Shown: positions 37,807 to 46,284 of the stretch, in pieces
Layout: every line of letters begins with the position of its first letter
How positions within the stretch are numbered: position 1 is the first letter of the stretch
DNA from: Thermoanaerobacterium butyriciformans
GTDB taxonomy: Bacteria > Bacillota > Thermoanaerobacteria > Thermoanaerobacterales > Thermoanaerobacteraceae
DNA: 64,000 nt
Reading direction: 5' to 3'
Assembly: GCF_017874545.1 (NCBI RefSeq)
Contig: NZ_JAGGLT010000010.1
Location: forward strand, 1-64,000
The notes under the pieces: generated by a model
What the model was told of the DNA's origin: nothing
What the model saw: only the letters and a program-made list of their open reading frames with translations
The model's database searches: none
Position numbers and translations under genes: made by a program

Positions 37807-37990
37807 GAAAAATATTATTAACGCTCACAAATTTCGTTTTCTATATATCAGCGATTCATTTCGCTTGTTTGGCTAACGCCGTCTATGCGTTGTGACGGCT
37901 TTCGCTTTCGCTCATACGCCAAACTGCGCTACATTCATCGTGATATATCACGAAAACTCCATTAATCGTTCGCTTATAATAATATTTTTC
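37807..37990. repeat. palindromic intergenic repeat, copy 1 (184 bp)
   Basis: The ends GAAAAATATTATTA and TAATAATATTTTTC are 14-bp perfect inverted repeats. Inside there are further imperfect arms (TTTCG, TATATATCA, GTTTGGC / GCCAAAC) and a central AACGCCGTC / GACGGC hairpin with TATGCGTT. The same core, GCTAACGCCGTCTATGCGTT, recurs at 42.66 kb. It has no ORF and separates the fru operon from a plus-strand gene. Confidence 0.8.
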
Positions 37991-38041
37991 AAGCAACATC
38001 TATTTAATATCTATTTAAAAATGAAAATGGGGGTTTAAAAA

Positions 38042-38977
38042 ATGATAAATGGTTTTAAGGAAGAATACGGAATAGTGCCAAAGAATTTTTTTGAAAGTCT
38101 ATCTTCAATATCCGGTTCACAGTTAAAAATCATAATGTACATCGCAAAGCATACAATAAAGAATGGAAAGTGCATTCCAGTAAAACTTACTATAGATGAA
38201 ATACAGAAAGGAAAATACGAAAAAGGCAAAAGAATAGACAGTGGCACAGGTCTATCTACAGGCATCATAAGTAAAAGCTTGAAAAATGCCATAAAAGACG
38301 GATTTTTGGTATGCTACGTCGATAATGAAGACAAATTGCGTCAGAAGAAATACTACACATTAAGACAAAATACATCCATTGATGGCGTCACGTACAAATA
38401 TGACGAAAACGGTAGAATAACAGAATTTTGTGATTGGCAAAATATGACATGTAGTGATTTTAATGATATTCCTTACATCGACAAAAATGAATATACAGAT
38501 AAAAAAACTGAAAGCCGTATTTCAGATATTGAAAATGTAAAAGAGATACAAAGCATTGAGAATATTCCATTTTCAAAAAGTGAAGACAATATGATCATAT
38601 CAGATATGAATGATATGATAGATATTAATATTAAAAGTAAATCCATCAATCATATCAATGATATAATGCATCTAAAAAGTGAAAATACGCCTAAGTACAT
38701 AGACAAAGATATGCTTAAAGACAAGTATCATCTTACAGATGACGAGATGAATTTGTGTATAGCCCGCATGAAAGGGAAAGACATAAAATATCCTGCAAAA
38801 TTCCTAGAAAAAGTCATTCAAAACTACTTAAAAGACAAATCAATACTAAAAGATGCCGCATCGTCAAATACGGCACCTAGAAACTACTTCAATTCATATC
38901 CGCAGAGAAAGTATGATGTAGATGAGCTGGAGAGAAAGCTTTTAGAAGTATCTCGAAGAAGGACTAAGCCTTTTTAA
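38042..38977 (+). CDS. orphan winged-helix protein resembling replication-initiator N termini
   Basis: This 311-aa protein is the only plus-strand gene in the first half of the window. Residues ~10-110 look like a winged helix (SISGSQLKIIMYIAKHT, then GLSTGIISKSLKNAIKDGFL and a beta wing). The middle is polar and low complexity (Asp/Ile/Ser/Lys). The C-terminal ~60 residues (LTDDEMNLCIARMKGKDIKY, AKFLEKVIQNYLKD) recall DnaD-type or plasmid/phage replication proteins. The function is not established. It starts after GGGGGTTTAAAAA and ends 14 bp inside the convergent gtrA-like gene. No other phage or plasmid genes are nearby. Confidence 0.55.
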   Translation: MINGFKEEYGIVPKNFFESLSSISGSQLKIIMYIAKHTIKNGKCIPVKLTIDEIQKGKYEKGKRIDSGTGLSTGIISKSLKNAIKDGFLVCYVDNEDKLRQKKYYTLRQNTSIDGVTYKYDENGRITEFCDWQNMTCSDFNDIPYIDKNEYTDKKTESRISDIENVKEIQSIENIPFSKSEDNMIISDMNDMIDINIKSKSINHINDIMHLKSENTPKYIDKDMLKDKYHLTDDEMNLCIARMKGKDIKYPAKFLEKVIQNYLKDKSILKDAASSNTAPRNYFNSYPQRKYDVDELERKLLEVSRRRTKPF

Positions 38978-39380
38978 AGACCCAAAGCTTACTACCTAAG
39001 AAATTTACCATCATCGAAAACAATGTAGCAATTATTTTAGCAGAAAATACACCTAACTGTGGCTTTAATGGATAAAGGACAGTAAGGGATACCCCCAGTG
39101 ACACTACATTGACTGCGATAAACTTCAATATCTCATCTCCATGCGGAGTCGACTTTGCACCAAACGTCCAATATTTATTCATGATAAAACTGTTTACAAC
39201 ACCGCAGCTATATGATATAACTTGAGATAACATATAGTACACCCCAAAAAATGTAAGGACTGTAAAGACTGCAAAGTCAACTAAAGTATTTACAATGCCG
39301 ACTAAATTAAACTTTACAAACTGCAATAAATCATTTTTTCTATTGTACCTTTTATCTTGTTTTTCCATCTTCATCATCAA
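38964..39380 (-). CDS. GtrA-family membrane protein
   Basis: This protein of about 138 aa has four hydrophobic helices. FVKFNLVGIVNTLVDFAVF and YSCGVVNSFIMNKYWTF are diagnostic of GtrA, and FLGSKLWVFKK closes it. GtrA-like proteins are thought to move polyprenyl-phosphate sugars made by a partner glycosyltransferase across the membrane. The gene overlaps that partner (DPM-like GT2) by about 29 bp, so the two form one unit. Confidence 0.85.
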   Translation of the reverse strand: MMMKMEKQDKRYNRKNDLLQFVKFNLVGIVNTLVDFAVFTVLTFFGVYYMLSQVISYSCGVVNSFIMNKYWTFGAKSTPHGDEILKFIAVNVVSLGVSLTVLYPLKPQLGVFSAKIIATLFSMMVNFLGSKLWVFKKA

Positions 39381-40317
39381 ACCCTACTTTCTTCGCAATA
39401 ATGTACAACGGTCTATCCCTTACCTCGTCATATATTCTGCCGATGTACTCTCCAAATGCGCCTAAGACTACAAAGTTTATGCCACTTAATAGGATACTTA
39501 CTGCCATAGCTGTGTTTAAGATAGATATTTTTATTCCGGCAATTTTAAGTATAAGCTCAACTATAAAATAGATAACGCTTGCTGCTGTTAAAAAAATCCC
39601 TATATTTAGTGGAAGCTTAAGCGGCGCATACGAAAATGAAGTTATGCCATCCATGGCAAGCTTCAGCATTTTCTTCAATGTATACTTGGTTTCACCTGCA
39701 AGCCTCGGATCTCTTACGTATTCTACTCCTATCTGCTTAAAGCCTACCCAGCTTACAAGTCCTCTTATATACCTGTTTTTTTCTTTTATTGATGTCATAG
39801 AATTCATTACATCACATACTTTTCTATCTATCAAGCGAAAATCACCTGTATCAACAGGTATATCTACATTTGTAAGGCTTTTTAGCAATCTGTAGAATAC
39901 CCTTGCTGTAAAAAGCTTAAAGAAAGACTCCCCTTTTCTCTCAGCTCTTTTGCCGTATACAACATCGTATCCTTCTTTCCACTTCTCAATCATCTTTAGT
40001 ATTACCTCAGGTGGATCCTGCAGGTCTGCGTCGATTACGACGACAGCATCCCCTTTTGCATTGTCCATGCCGGCAGTTATAGCCGTCTGATGGCCGAAAT
40101 TCCTAGAGAAGCTTATAAGCTTCACATTATTGTCATTCTCACATATATTGGCAAGTATCTCTGCCGACTTATCATGGCTGCCGTCATTTACAAATATTAA
40201 TTCATATGATTCACCTGTTGTATCCATGACTTTTTTAAGACGTCTGTAAGATTCTTCAATAAGCAGTTCTTCGTTGTATACCGGTACAACTATGGAATAC
40301 TTTATATTATCCGACAT
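39352..40317 (-). CDS. family 2 glycosyltransferase, polyprenyl-phosphate sugar synthase type (GtrB/DPM-like)
   Basis: This 321-aa protein has an N-terminal GT-A domain (YSIVVPVYNEELLIEESY, NDGSHDKSAEIL, FSRNFGHQTAITAGMD, DADLQDPPE with the metal-binding acidic residues) and two C-terminal membrane helices. These features fit GtrB-like enzymes that make polyprenyl-phosphate glucose or mannose. The donor sugar cannot be read from sequence. It sits between a gtrA-like gene and a GT39-type transferase that could use its product. Confidence 0.9.
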   Translation of the reverse strand: MSDNIKYSIVVPVYNEELLIEESYRRLKKVMDTTGESYELIFVNDGSHDKSAEILANICENDNNVKLISFSRNFGHQTAITAGMDNAKGDAVVVIDADLQDPPEVILKMIEKWKEGYDVVYGKRAERKGESFFKLFTARVFYRLLKSLTNVDIPVDTGDFRLIDRKVCDVMNSMTSIKEKNRYIRGLVSWVGFKQIGVEYVRDPRLAGETKYTLKKMLKLAMDGITSFSYAPLKLPLNIGIFLTAASVIYFIVELILKIAGIKISILNTAMAVSILLSGINFVVLGAFGEYIGRIYDEVRDRPLYIIAKKVGFDDEDGKTR

Positions 40318-40361
40318 ATATACTCCTTCCTTCTCTGAAATTTATAAAGCCGGTGTCAATG

Positions 40362-42554
40362 TCAGTTGACATCGACACCTTTAAGATCGTAAAGCTCACC
40401 AAAATCTCTTCCTCCAAATCCTCCAAATCCTCCAAAGCCATTATCACTCTGTGTTGTATTTGTACCGCTCCATTCACTAGTTGGCACAAGTTTACCATTT
40501 TCTCTTACCCAGTTCATTATCTCGCTGTTGGAACCTCTGTCCATTCCGCCTGTCATTACATACCTTACTTCACCTTTTTTGACAAGCTCTTTAAACTGAG
40601 CAAGTGTCAAGATATTGTCAGAGCCCGAGAAGCCTCCCAGTGCCATCACAGGTTCTCCTGTCTTTATAATTATGCTATCGGCGCTTTGTGATGATGACAC
40701 AACTAATAGATATTTTGCATTTCCTTTGTTTTTTTCAAGGAAGCTTATAAGCTTTGAATTTGTGGTACTGTCCACATTACCACCGCCAAAGTCCATTCTA
40801 TTTCCATCTGATGCAAGCTCCAATCCTGCTGTTGGAATAGTACTGTTCATTGGATAAAATAGCGTTGTAGCTGACCAGACAGTAGGTGCTATTAGAAGAC
40901 CTATTATACCAGCTATAAGCATTGCCTTCTTGACTTTAAGTCTGCTATTTTTTGCAAAAATCATCAATGACAGAACTATCGATGAACCAATAGAAAGCAC
41001 TGCCACAACCAACATGATGTATTTTGTAAGGTTAGATATATTGTAGTGGTAATACAATATGAGAAGCTCAATTGAGCCATCAGCTATAAGCGACAGAGGC
41101 AAAAGCCATGATTTTACACCACCTTCTTCGTACATCTCCCACATTGAAACAATACCTATACCTGTCAAAGCTGCTATAGGTGGTGCCATCATCGTCAAAT
41201 AGTACGGATGGAATAAACCTGTTGTAAAGCTGAAATATATAAATACAGGCACAAGCCATGAAATCCACAGTATCAAGGATAATTTCCTACCGTCATCAAA
41301 TGGCCTTTTAAGCCTTTTTCTTAAAAGTTCTGCTAAAAATCCGAAGATGGCCAATGGGAAAAGCCATATTATCTGGTCAGACAAGCTGTTATTTGAAAAA
41401 AGCCTCAATATGCTAGCTTTTTCCTGTCCTCCAAAAAGACCGCCCCTTCCACCTTTATTGCCATTTGGTCTTTCAAAATTGCCACCTGCAAAGTTTGGAT
41501 TTGGTACATTTTGTCCGTTAAATCCTGGGAAGTTGCCTTGGTTTATAGGTGGAGTGTTATTTTGATTACCATTTGAACTGTTGCTATTCTTAGTAGCACT
41601 TGATACAGCATCTACTGAAATTCCCTGAGAATTGTTACTCTGGCTTCTCTCCACTGTATCTTGATTAAACTGGCCATTAAATTGATCACTGTAACCGCTA
41701 AAGTTTCTTCTAAATTCTCCGCCATTGAAATTTCCTATGTGGCCGCCACCAAACCCAGTGTTTTTGCCAAGCCCAAGCCTTTCAAGCCCATTATGACCTA
41801 TTATGAGTTCTAATTCTGAATTGTTTGTACTGCTGCCTACATAAGGCCTCATGCTTTCAGGAGTCATGTCAACTATCACTGCCCAAGAAAGTGATACAAC
41901 AAGCAAAACAACAGTTGCCAAAGCTAAGTGCCCAATCCTTTTCTTTAGAGGAATTTTTGATGCTAAAAGGTATGTTAGATAAATTGCAGGTATTACCATA
42001 TATGCCTGAAGCATCTTAATGTTAAATCCTATTCCAACCAAACCTAGGCTTAATATAAGGTATCTTAATTTCCCGCTATCTAAAGCTTTTAGAAGTGCTA
42101 AAACCGCAAAAAGTAATGTCATGACCAGCAGATTATCTATCGTATTGTTTCTGCTGTCTACAACAAAGACCGGTGTAACTGCTAAAACTAATGCTGATAT
42201 AAGCCCCGCTGTCTTGCCGAAATACCTTTTTACGAGGATGTATATAAGCGCTACTGATATGACGCCTGCTATAGCCTGCGGCAGTATAATGCTCCATCCG
42301 CTAAATCCAAAAATCTTTGCAAAAATTGCCTGTATCCAAAATCCCAGTGGCGGCTTGTCGATTGATACAAACCCTGCGGGGTCAAATGATACAAAAAAGA
42401 AATTCTTTAAGCTCATGGTCATGCTTTTTACGCCTGCTGCATAATACTGATTTGCATATCCTTCAATACTTAAATTGGTAAAATTCAATATTGCTGATAA
42501 TAGCAAGATTAAATATAAACCTATAGAATCTTTATTAAACTTCAATTTTTTCAT
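40362..42554 (-). CDS. GT39-like membrane glycosyltransferase (PMT/ArnT family) with Gly/Asn-rich insert
   Basis: This 730-aa protein has about 12-13 membrane segments. The PMT-like N terminus has EGYANQYYAAGVKSM and the Asp-containing SIDKPPLGFW loop. A ~100-residue Gly/Asn/Phe/Ser-rich insert (starting near GFGGGHIGNFNGG) follows the first external region, and the C terminus ends in Gly/Phe-rich repeats before DFGELYDL. GT39-type enzymes use a polyprenyl-phosphate sugar on the outer face. The start ATG has GGAGG 6 nt upstream. Acceptor unknown. Confidence 0.85.
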   Translation of the reverse strand: MKKLKFNKDSIGLYLILLLSAILNFTNLSIEGYANQYYAAGVKSMTMSLKNFFFVSFDPAGFVSIDKPPLGFWIQAIFAKIFGFSGWSIILPQAIAGVISVALIYILVKRYFGKTAGLISALVLAVTPVFVVDSRNNTIDNLLVMTLLFAVLALLKALDSGKLRYLILSLGLVGIGFNIKMLQAYMVIPAIYLTYLLASKIPLKKRIGHLALATVVLLVVSLSWAVIVDMTPESMRPYVGSSTNNSELELIIGHNGLERLGLGKNTGFGGGHIGNFNGGEFRRNFSGYSDQFNGQFNQDTVERSQSNNSQGISVDAVSSATKNSNSSNGNQNNTPPINQGNFPGFNGQNVPNPNFAGGNFERPNGNKGGRGGLFGGQEKASILRLFSNNSLSDQIIWLFPLAIFGFLAELLRKRLKRPFDDGRKLSLILWISWLVPVFIYFSFTTGLFHPYYLTMMAPPIAALTGIGIVSMWEMYEEGGVKSWLLPLSLIADGSIELLILYYHYNISNLTKYIMLVVAVLSIGSSIVLSLMIFAKNSRLKVKKAMLIAGIIGLLIAPTVWSATTLFYPMNSTIPTAGLELASDGNRMDFGGGNVDSTTNSKLISFLEKNKGNAKYLLVVSSSQSADSIIIKTGEPVMALGGFSGSDNILTLAQFKELVKKGEVRYVMTGGMDRGSNSEIMNWVRENGKLVPTSEWSGTNTTQSDNGFGGFGGFGGRDFGELYDLKGVDVN

Positions 42555-42588
42555 AGTCATCCTCCAATCCTTTTTTGCTGTAACTAAT

Positions 42589-42759
42589 TGTAATAATTTT
42601 ATCGCTCATATAAGCTTCGTGCTTTATGTATCTTCGATTCACTTCGCTCGTTTTGCTAACGCCGTCTATGCGTTGTTAGGATTAGCTTTCGCTCACACGC
42701 AAAACTTCGGATACATTAACGAACACTCCGCAATATATTCACTTATAAAATAATTACAA
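42589..42759. repeat. palindromic intergenic repeat, copy 2 (171 bp)
   Basis: The ends TTGTAATAATTTTAT and ATAAAATAATTACAA are inverted repeats with one mismatch. The centre has GCTAACGCCGTCTATGCGTTGT, shared with copy 1, plus TTCGATTCACTTCGCT, CACGCAAAAC and others. Arms and centre differ in detail, so it is an older or rearranged copy of the same family. Confidence 0.78.
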
Positions 42760-42822
42760 ATTACGTCATACTTGCATGAAATTTATCGCTTATAAATATA
42801 CCCTTAAAATATCGAATAAGTT

Positions 42823-44430
42823 TCAAATAGTTGTGTGAATTTCGTGTGATTCTAAACCCAAATCAACAGCGCATATCTTATTTGATACGGCCACATCATA
42901 AGATACTTTTGCAAGATAGACGGTAATTACTACATTTACTAATGAAACTAACATAGGTATAAAACCAAAAGAATTTCTTAAGTTTCCAAACAGGACGTAG
43001 TACATATTTAAAAAGCTTGTTATGCTAAATAAAACATACAGTCCAAATAGCCTTATGTCTTTTACATACAAAAATGCTAATATTGCTAACGCTACAGCAG
43101 GAAATAGGTATCTTTCATGCATCCCAGTAGAAAATGTAAATACTAAAGCAATCTGTAAAATGGCAGAAAGATATGCTAGATTGCTGTTTTTCCCTTTAAT
43201 GTATATAAACCAAGAAAATAAAGTTGCCAAAACTATGAAGATAAAGCCCCATGTGCTGTAGCTAAATGCAAACAATTTTGTGCTGGAATTCACATAGTTT
43301 GCTCCAATCAATCCGTAGAAATTGAAGCCATTTACTGATGCGTATGGATACTCTGAAATAGTCTTTTCATACAGTTTAAATATCCACAAAGGATCTTGAC
43401 CTATGGCAAACGGTGCTAAGACGATAATTGCCGTAACCAGTGATACCACAAAAGCCTTTAAAAAATTTTTTAAACTCCTCTCATTGACGATTTCAAAAAA
43501 CAAGACAGGTGCAAATATGATTCCCTGCGGTTTCATCAGTACCGCTGCAGTAAAAAACGCCGATGACAGCCCAATCTTTTTCTCCGACAGAAAATATACC
43601 GCTGCTATTATAAGAAGCGTAAAGAAAGAGTCTACCTGTCCCCACGCAGATGAATTTATAAATACAGCTGGATTAAAGATGTACAAAGCTGATATAAATG
43701 CACTTACGTTTTTTGTAAAATGCTTTTTAGCAATCTTGTATATGATGTAAGATGACGCAACATCAGCTAAAATCGATGGAAGCTTCAATAGCACGTTGTA
43801 GTAATGCGATAGATTTCCAATTGAAGCTATCTTGCCTATTAAATAAAGCACATAGATGTAAAGCGGTGGATAATCACAGCTTGGAGTATTTTTATAAAAG
43901 TTTAAGATGTCCTGTGATGCAGACTGTGCCCAGCTTCTAAAAAGCCCTATATCACCTGAATAACCTTCAATGGTTGCAGCTATGTAAAGTCGCATGAAAA
44001 ACCCTATCAAAAATAGTGCCAGTATGATAAATTTATCGTTTTGAAAGTCCAACTTCAATTTTTTATTCTTCAAAGCGTAGTAGCTTAAAATAAACAGCAA
44101 AAACACAATTGCCGAATATACCATTATATACACGCCGTACTTGGATGATGTTCCCCTAAATCCCCCAAAATCTCCTCTACTGCGAGGCATCTGCCATTGG
44201 GACTGCCCACTTTGTGCATTTCCTTGAGGCGGATTGCTCCTCTGCCAAACACCTTGATTTGTGTTTCCACTGCCCCAATTTCTATTCGTGCTGCCTTGTG
44301 TAAAATTATGCTGAAAATTTCCCCTAAACCCCTCTGTGCTTACACTGTAATTGTAAAGAGCGTATACGCTTAAAATTACTGAAAAAATCAAGACAAACGC
44401 CAAGCTGTACTTTACCACGTTTTTGCCCAT
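42823..44430 (-). CDS. multi-pass membrane glycosyltransferase (GT-C/GT39-like)
   Basis: This protein of about 535 aa has around 11-12 hydrophobic segments. IKYSLAFVLIFSVIL-like helix 1 is followed by a ~75-residue Gln/Asn/Gly/Arg-rich extracytoplasmic stretch (SRGDFGGFRGTSSKYG near its end) and the luminal acidic motif GYSGDIGLFRSWAQS, then PSCDYPPLYIYVLYLIG. The layout matches GT-C bacterial mannosyl/arabinosyltransferases. The start is the ATG after AAGGAGAAGTGGCG. Its low-complexity insert resembles that of its neighbour, which is probably a functional partner. Confidence 0.75.
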   Translation of the reverse strand: MGKNVVKYSLAFVLIFSVILSVYALYNYSVSTEGFRGNFQHNFTQGSTNRNWGSGNTNQGVWQRSNPPQGNAQSGQSQWQMPRSRGDFGGFRGTSSKYGVYIMVYSAIVFLLFILSYYALKNKKLKLDFQNDKFIILALFLIGFFMRLYIAATIEGYSGDIGLFRSWAQSASQDILNFYKNTPSCDYPPLYIYVLYLIGKIASIGNLSHYYNVLLKLPSILADVASSYIIYKIAKKHFTKNVSAFISALYIFNPAVFINSSAWGQVDSFFTLLIIAAVYFLSEKKIGLSSAFFTAAVLMKPQGIIFAPVLFFEIVNERSLKNFLKAFVVSLVTAIIVLAPFAIGQDPLWIFKLYEKTISEYPYASVNGFNFYGLIGANYVNSSTKLFAFSYSTWGFIFIVLATLFSWFIYIKGKNSNLAYLSAILQIALVFTFSTGMHERYLFPAVALAILAFLYVKDIRLFGLYVLFSITSFLNMYYVLFGNLRNSFGFIPMLVSLVNVVITVYLAKVSYDVAVSNKICAVDLGLESHEIHTTI

Positions 44431-44521
44431 CGCCACTTCTCCTTTTCTTTTATTCTGCCTATAAGAAATTATAAAACTTAAATGTTGCAAAAAAATTAAA
44501 AAAATGTGTGATTTCTGTGTG

Positions 44522-44554
44522 AAAAAAGCAACCAGCATACGCTGGTTGCTTTTC
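44522..44554 (-). terminator. terminator after the Uma2 gene
   Basis: AGCAACCAGC / GCTGGTTGCT with a short loop is followed by TTTTTT on the minus strand. On the plus strand only TTTTC follows, so it serves mainly the minus-strand gene. Confidence 0.85.
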
Positions 44555-44582
44555 TTCACAAAAACCACACATTTTTTTAATT

Positions 44583-45158
44583 CTAAAAGATATCCTTCAA
44601 TTGGATTTCCAAAGATTCAAAAATCCTAACCTTTATATTGTCTTCTTCTGAATATACTTCAGGTCTTTGGTATTTACCATCTTCGCCTAAATAGTAAGAA
44701 AGTACAGTTTTTTCATCAGGAAATACGATCCAATACTCTTTTACTCCTGCCTTTTCGTACAAATAGAACTTTTCCTTTAAGTCTCTCTTTAACGTTGAAG
44801 GAGAAACTACTTCTATAATCATATCTGGGCTTCCTTTACAGCCTTTATCATCCAGCTTACTTGGATCACACACTATCACTATGTCAGGCTGAACTACATT
44901 TGTCACATTATCATCACTAACATTTTCAGCAAACAATCTTACATCAAATGGTGCGCTGTAAACTTCACAAGTTTTTCCTTTTAGATAATTATGGATAGAG
45001 GCAAATAATTCTCCTACAACTTTCTGATGTTTCCGCGTCGGTGATGGACTCATATTATACGGAACTCCCTCTATAAGCTCCCATCTCTCATCATTAGCCC
45101 AGCTCAAATAATCTTTATATGTGTATTTTATATGTTCATCTTTATCTGCAACTGCCAT
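44583..45158 (-). CDS. Uma2-family PD-(D/E)XK protein (DUF820)
   Basis: This 191-aa protein has the family segments RWELIEGVPYNMSPSPTRKHQ, VQPDIVIVCDPSKLDDKG, SPDMIIEVVSPSTLKRDLKEK (with the D...EVxS nuclease-like core) and GVKEYWIVFPDEKTV. Uma2 proteins share a restriction-endonuclease-like fold and are widespread in transposon-rich genomes; the biological role is unknown. It is monocistronic with its own terminator. Confidence 0.88.
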   Translation of the reverse strand: MAVADKDEHIKYTYKDYLSWANDERWELIEGVPYNMSPSPTRKHQKVVGELFASIHNYLKGKTCEVYSAPFDVRLFAENVSDDNVTNVVQPDIVIVCDPSKLDDKGCKGSPDMIIEVVSPSTLKRDLKEKFYLYEKAGVKEYWIVFPDEKTVLSYYLGEDGKYQRPEVYSEEDNIKVRIFESLEIQLKDIF

Positions 45159-45234
45159 ATTTTTTCACCTCTTTTAATAACAAAACTATCCACATCCTTT
45201 TATAATAATTATACCACTAATTGTAAATTCATAA

Positions 45235-45280
45235 TAAAAAAAGCACGATGATATCTTACCTATTACGCATCATGCTTTTT
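45235..45280 (-). terminator. terminator after the Rpn-type nuclease gene
   Basis: AAAAGCATGATG pairs with CATCGTGCTTTT (one wobble) over a long loop, with TTTTTT on the minus strand. Confidence 0.75.
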
Positions 45281-45299
45281 AAAAATATATTAAAATATT

Positions 45300-46199
45300 T
45301 TAATTCATCAATTTTTTTATTTCATCTTCTGATAACTCTGTAATCTCTGCTATCTTATCGATAGACATGCTGTTTTTTAATAACTTTTTAGCTATTGCAA
45401 TTTTCTCTTCTTTTGCACCCTTTTTAATACCTTCTTCTATACCTTTTTCAATACCTTCTTTAATACCCTTTTCTATGCCTTTTTCAATACCTTCTTTAAT
45501 ACCCTTTTCTATGCCTTTTTCTATTATCATTTTGTATGTTTCTGATTCTTCAATCCTAAACATTCTTACCACCTCCGAAAAAACTTTCTCAATAACTTCT
45601 TTTTTATAAACTATACCCGATAATATCTCTGCCTTAAACGCTATGTCTTTCTTTTTGTTTATATCTAATGGAATATCTTTTATCGCTTCAACACATCTTT
45701 CTAAATATTTTTCCCCTTCTTCTTTCCTTCTATTTTGATCCATCAATGGAAGAAGGGAATATAAATCATAATAATCTGTATTTAAAACATCAGTATATTT
45801 TATGTCGCCAACATTTATTATCTTGTATTTATAGTTCAGTGTGTTTTGTTCTCCAAAGTCGTAGCTTAAGCTATTTTCCATTTTCACATTATCTTTTCCT
45901 ATATAAACAACTATCTGATATGGTAAGAGATTGTGCTTTTCCATTATCTCCAAGGAATATCTCAGCATCCTGTAAGGCATTTTTCCGTCATTTTCTGATT
46001 GAAATTCTATGTGCACAGCCACATTTCCTTTGTCTGTTGTGCATTTGAATATCATGTCGCTGTCTCTGCGTTCTATTCTTGCAAATTCTATATTTAATTC
46101 GTCGATTTTCGTGTATTGTAGTCCCAAAAAATAGCTCATTATGTCATCTGCCATATCTGAAAAAATATTTTTCATTGTAATATCATAGTTTTGGCTCAT
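45300..46199 (-). CDS. Rpn/PD-(D/E)XK nuclease family protein with GIEKGIKE repeats
   Basis: This 299-aa protein has an N-terminal nuclease-like core (IERRDSDMIFK, then GNVAVHIEFQSEND with the E-x-Q motif, YRMLRYSLEIMEKH) typical of the recombination-promoting Rpn or transposase-associated PDDEXK family. The C-terminal part (about residues 225-258) is a perfect tandem run of KGI-E/K repeats, with DNA repeats at about 45,417-45,529, then LLKNSMSIDKIAEITELSED, a small helix-turn-helix. The repeats look prone to slippage. The function is not established. Confidence 0.8.
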   Translation of the reverse strand: MSQNYDITMKNIFSDMADDIMSYFLGLQYTKIDELNIEFARIERRDSDMIFKCTTDKGNVAVHIEFQSENDGKMPYRMLRYSLEIMEKHNLLPYQIVVYIGKDNVKMENSLSYDFGEQNTLNYKYKIINVGDIKYTDVLNTDYYDLYSLLPLMDQNRRKEEGEKYLERCVEAIKDIPLDINKKKDIAFKAEILSGIVYKKEVIEKVFSEVVRMFRIEESETYKMIIEKGIEKGIKEGIEKGIEKGIKEGIEKGIEEGIKKGAKEEKIAIAKKLLKNSMSIDKIAEITELSEDEIKKLMN

Positions 46200-46284
46200 A
46201 TTCTTCCTTCCATTTCTTTAATTTCTCATAATCATTATATCATATAAAACTAAAGAAGAATAGATTTGCATCAAACTCCATTTT

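Noticed and set aside
37800-38000. CRISPR-like repeats
   Set aside because: No regularly spaced direct repeats with unique spacers exist anywhere in the window; the repeats here are palindromic and isolated.
40307-40691. Small ORFs on both strands across the end of the GT39-like gene
   Set aside because: They come from the Gly/Phe-rich repeat read in other frames.
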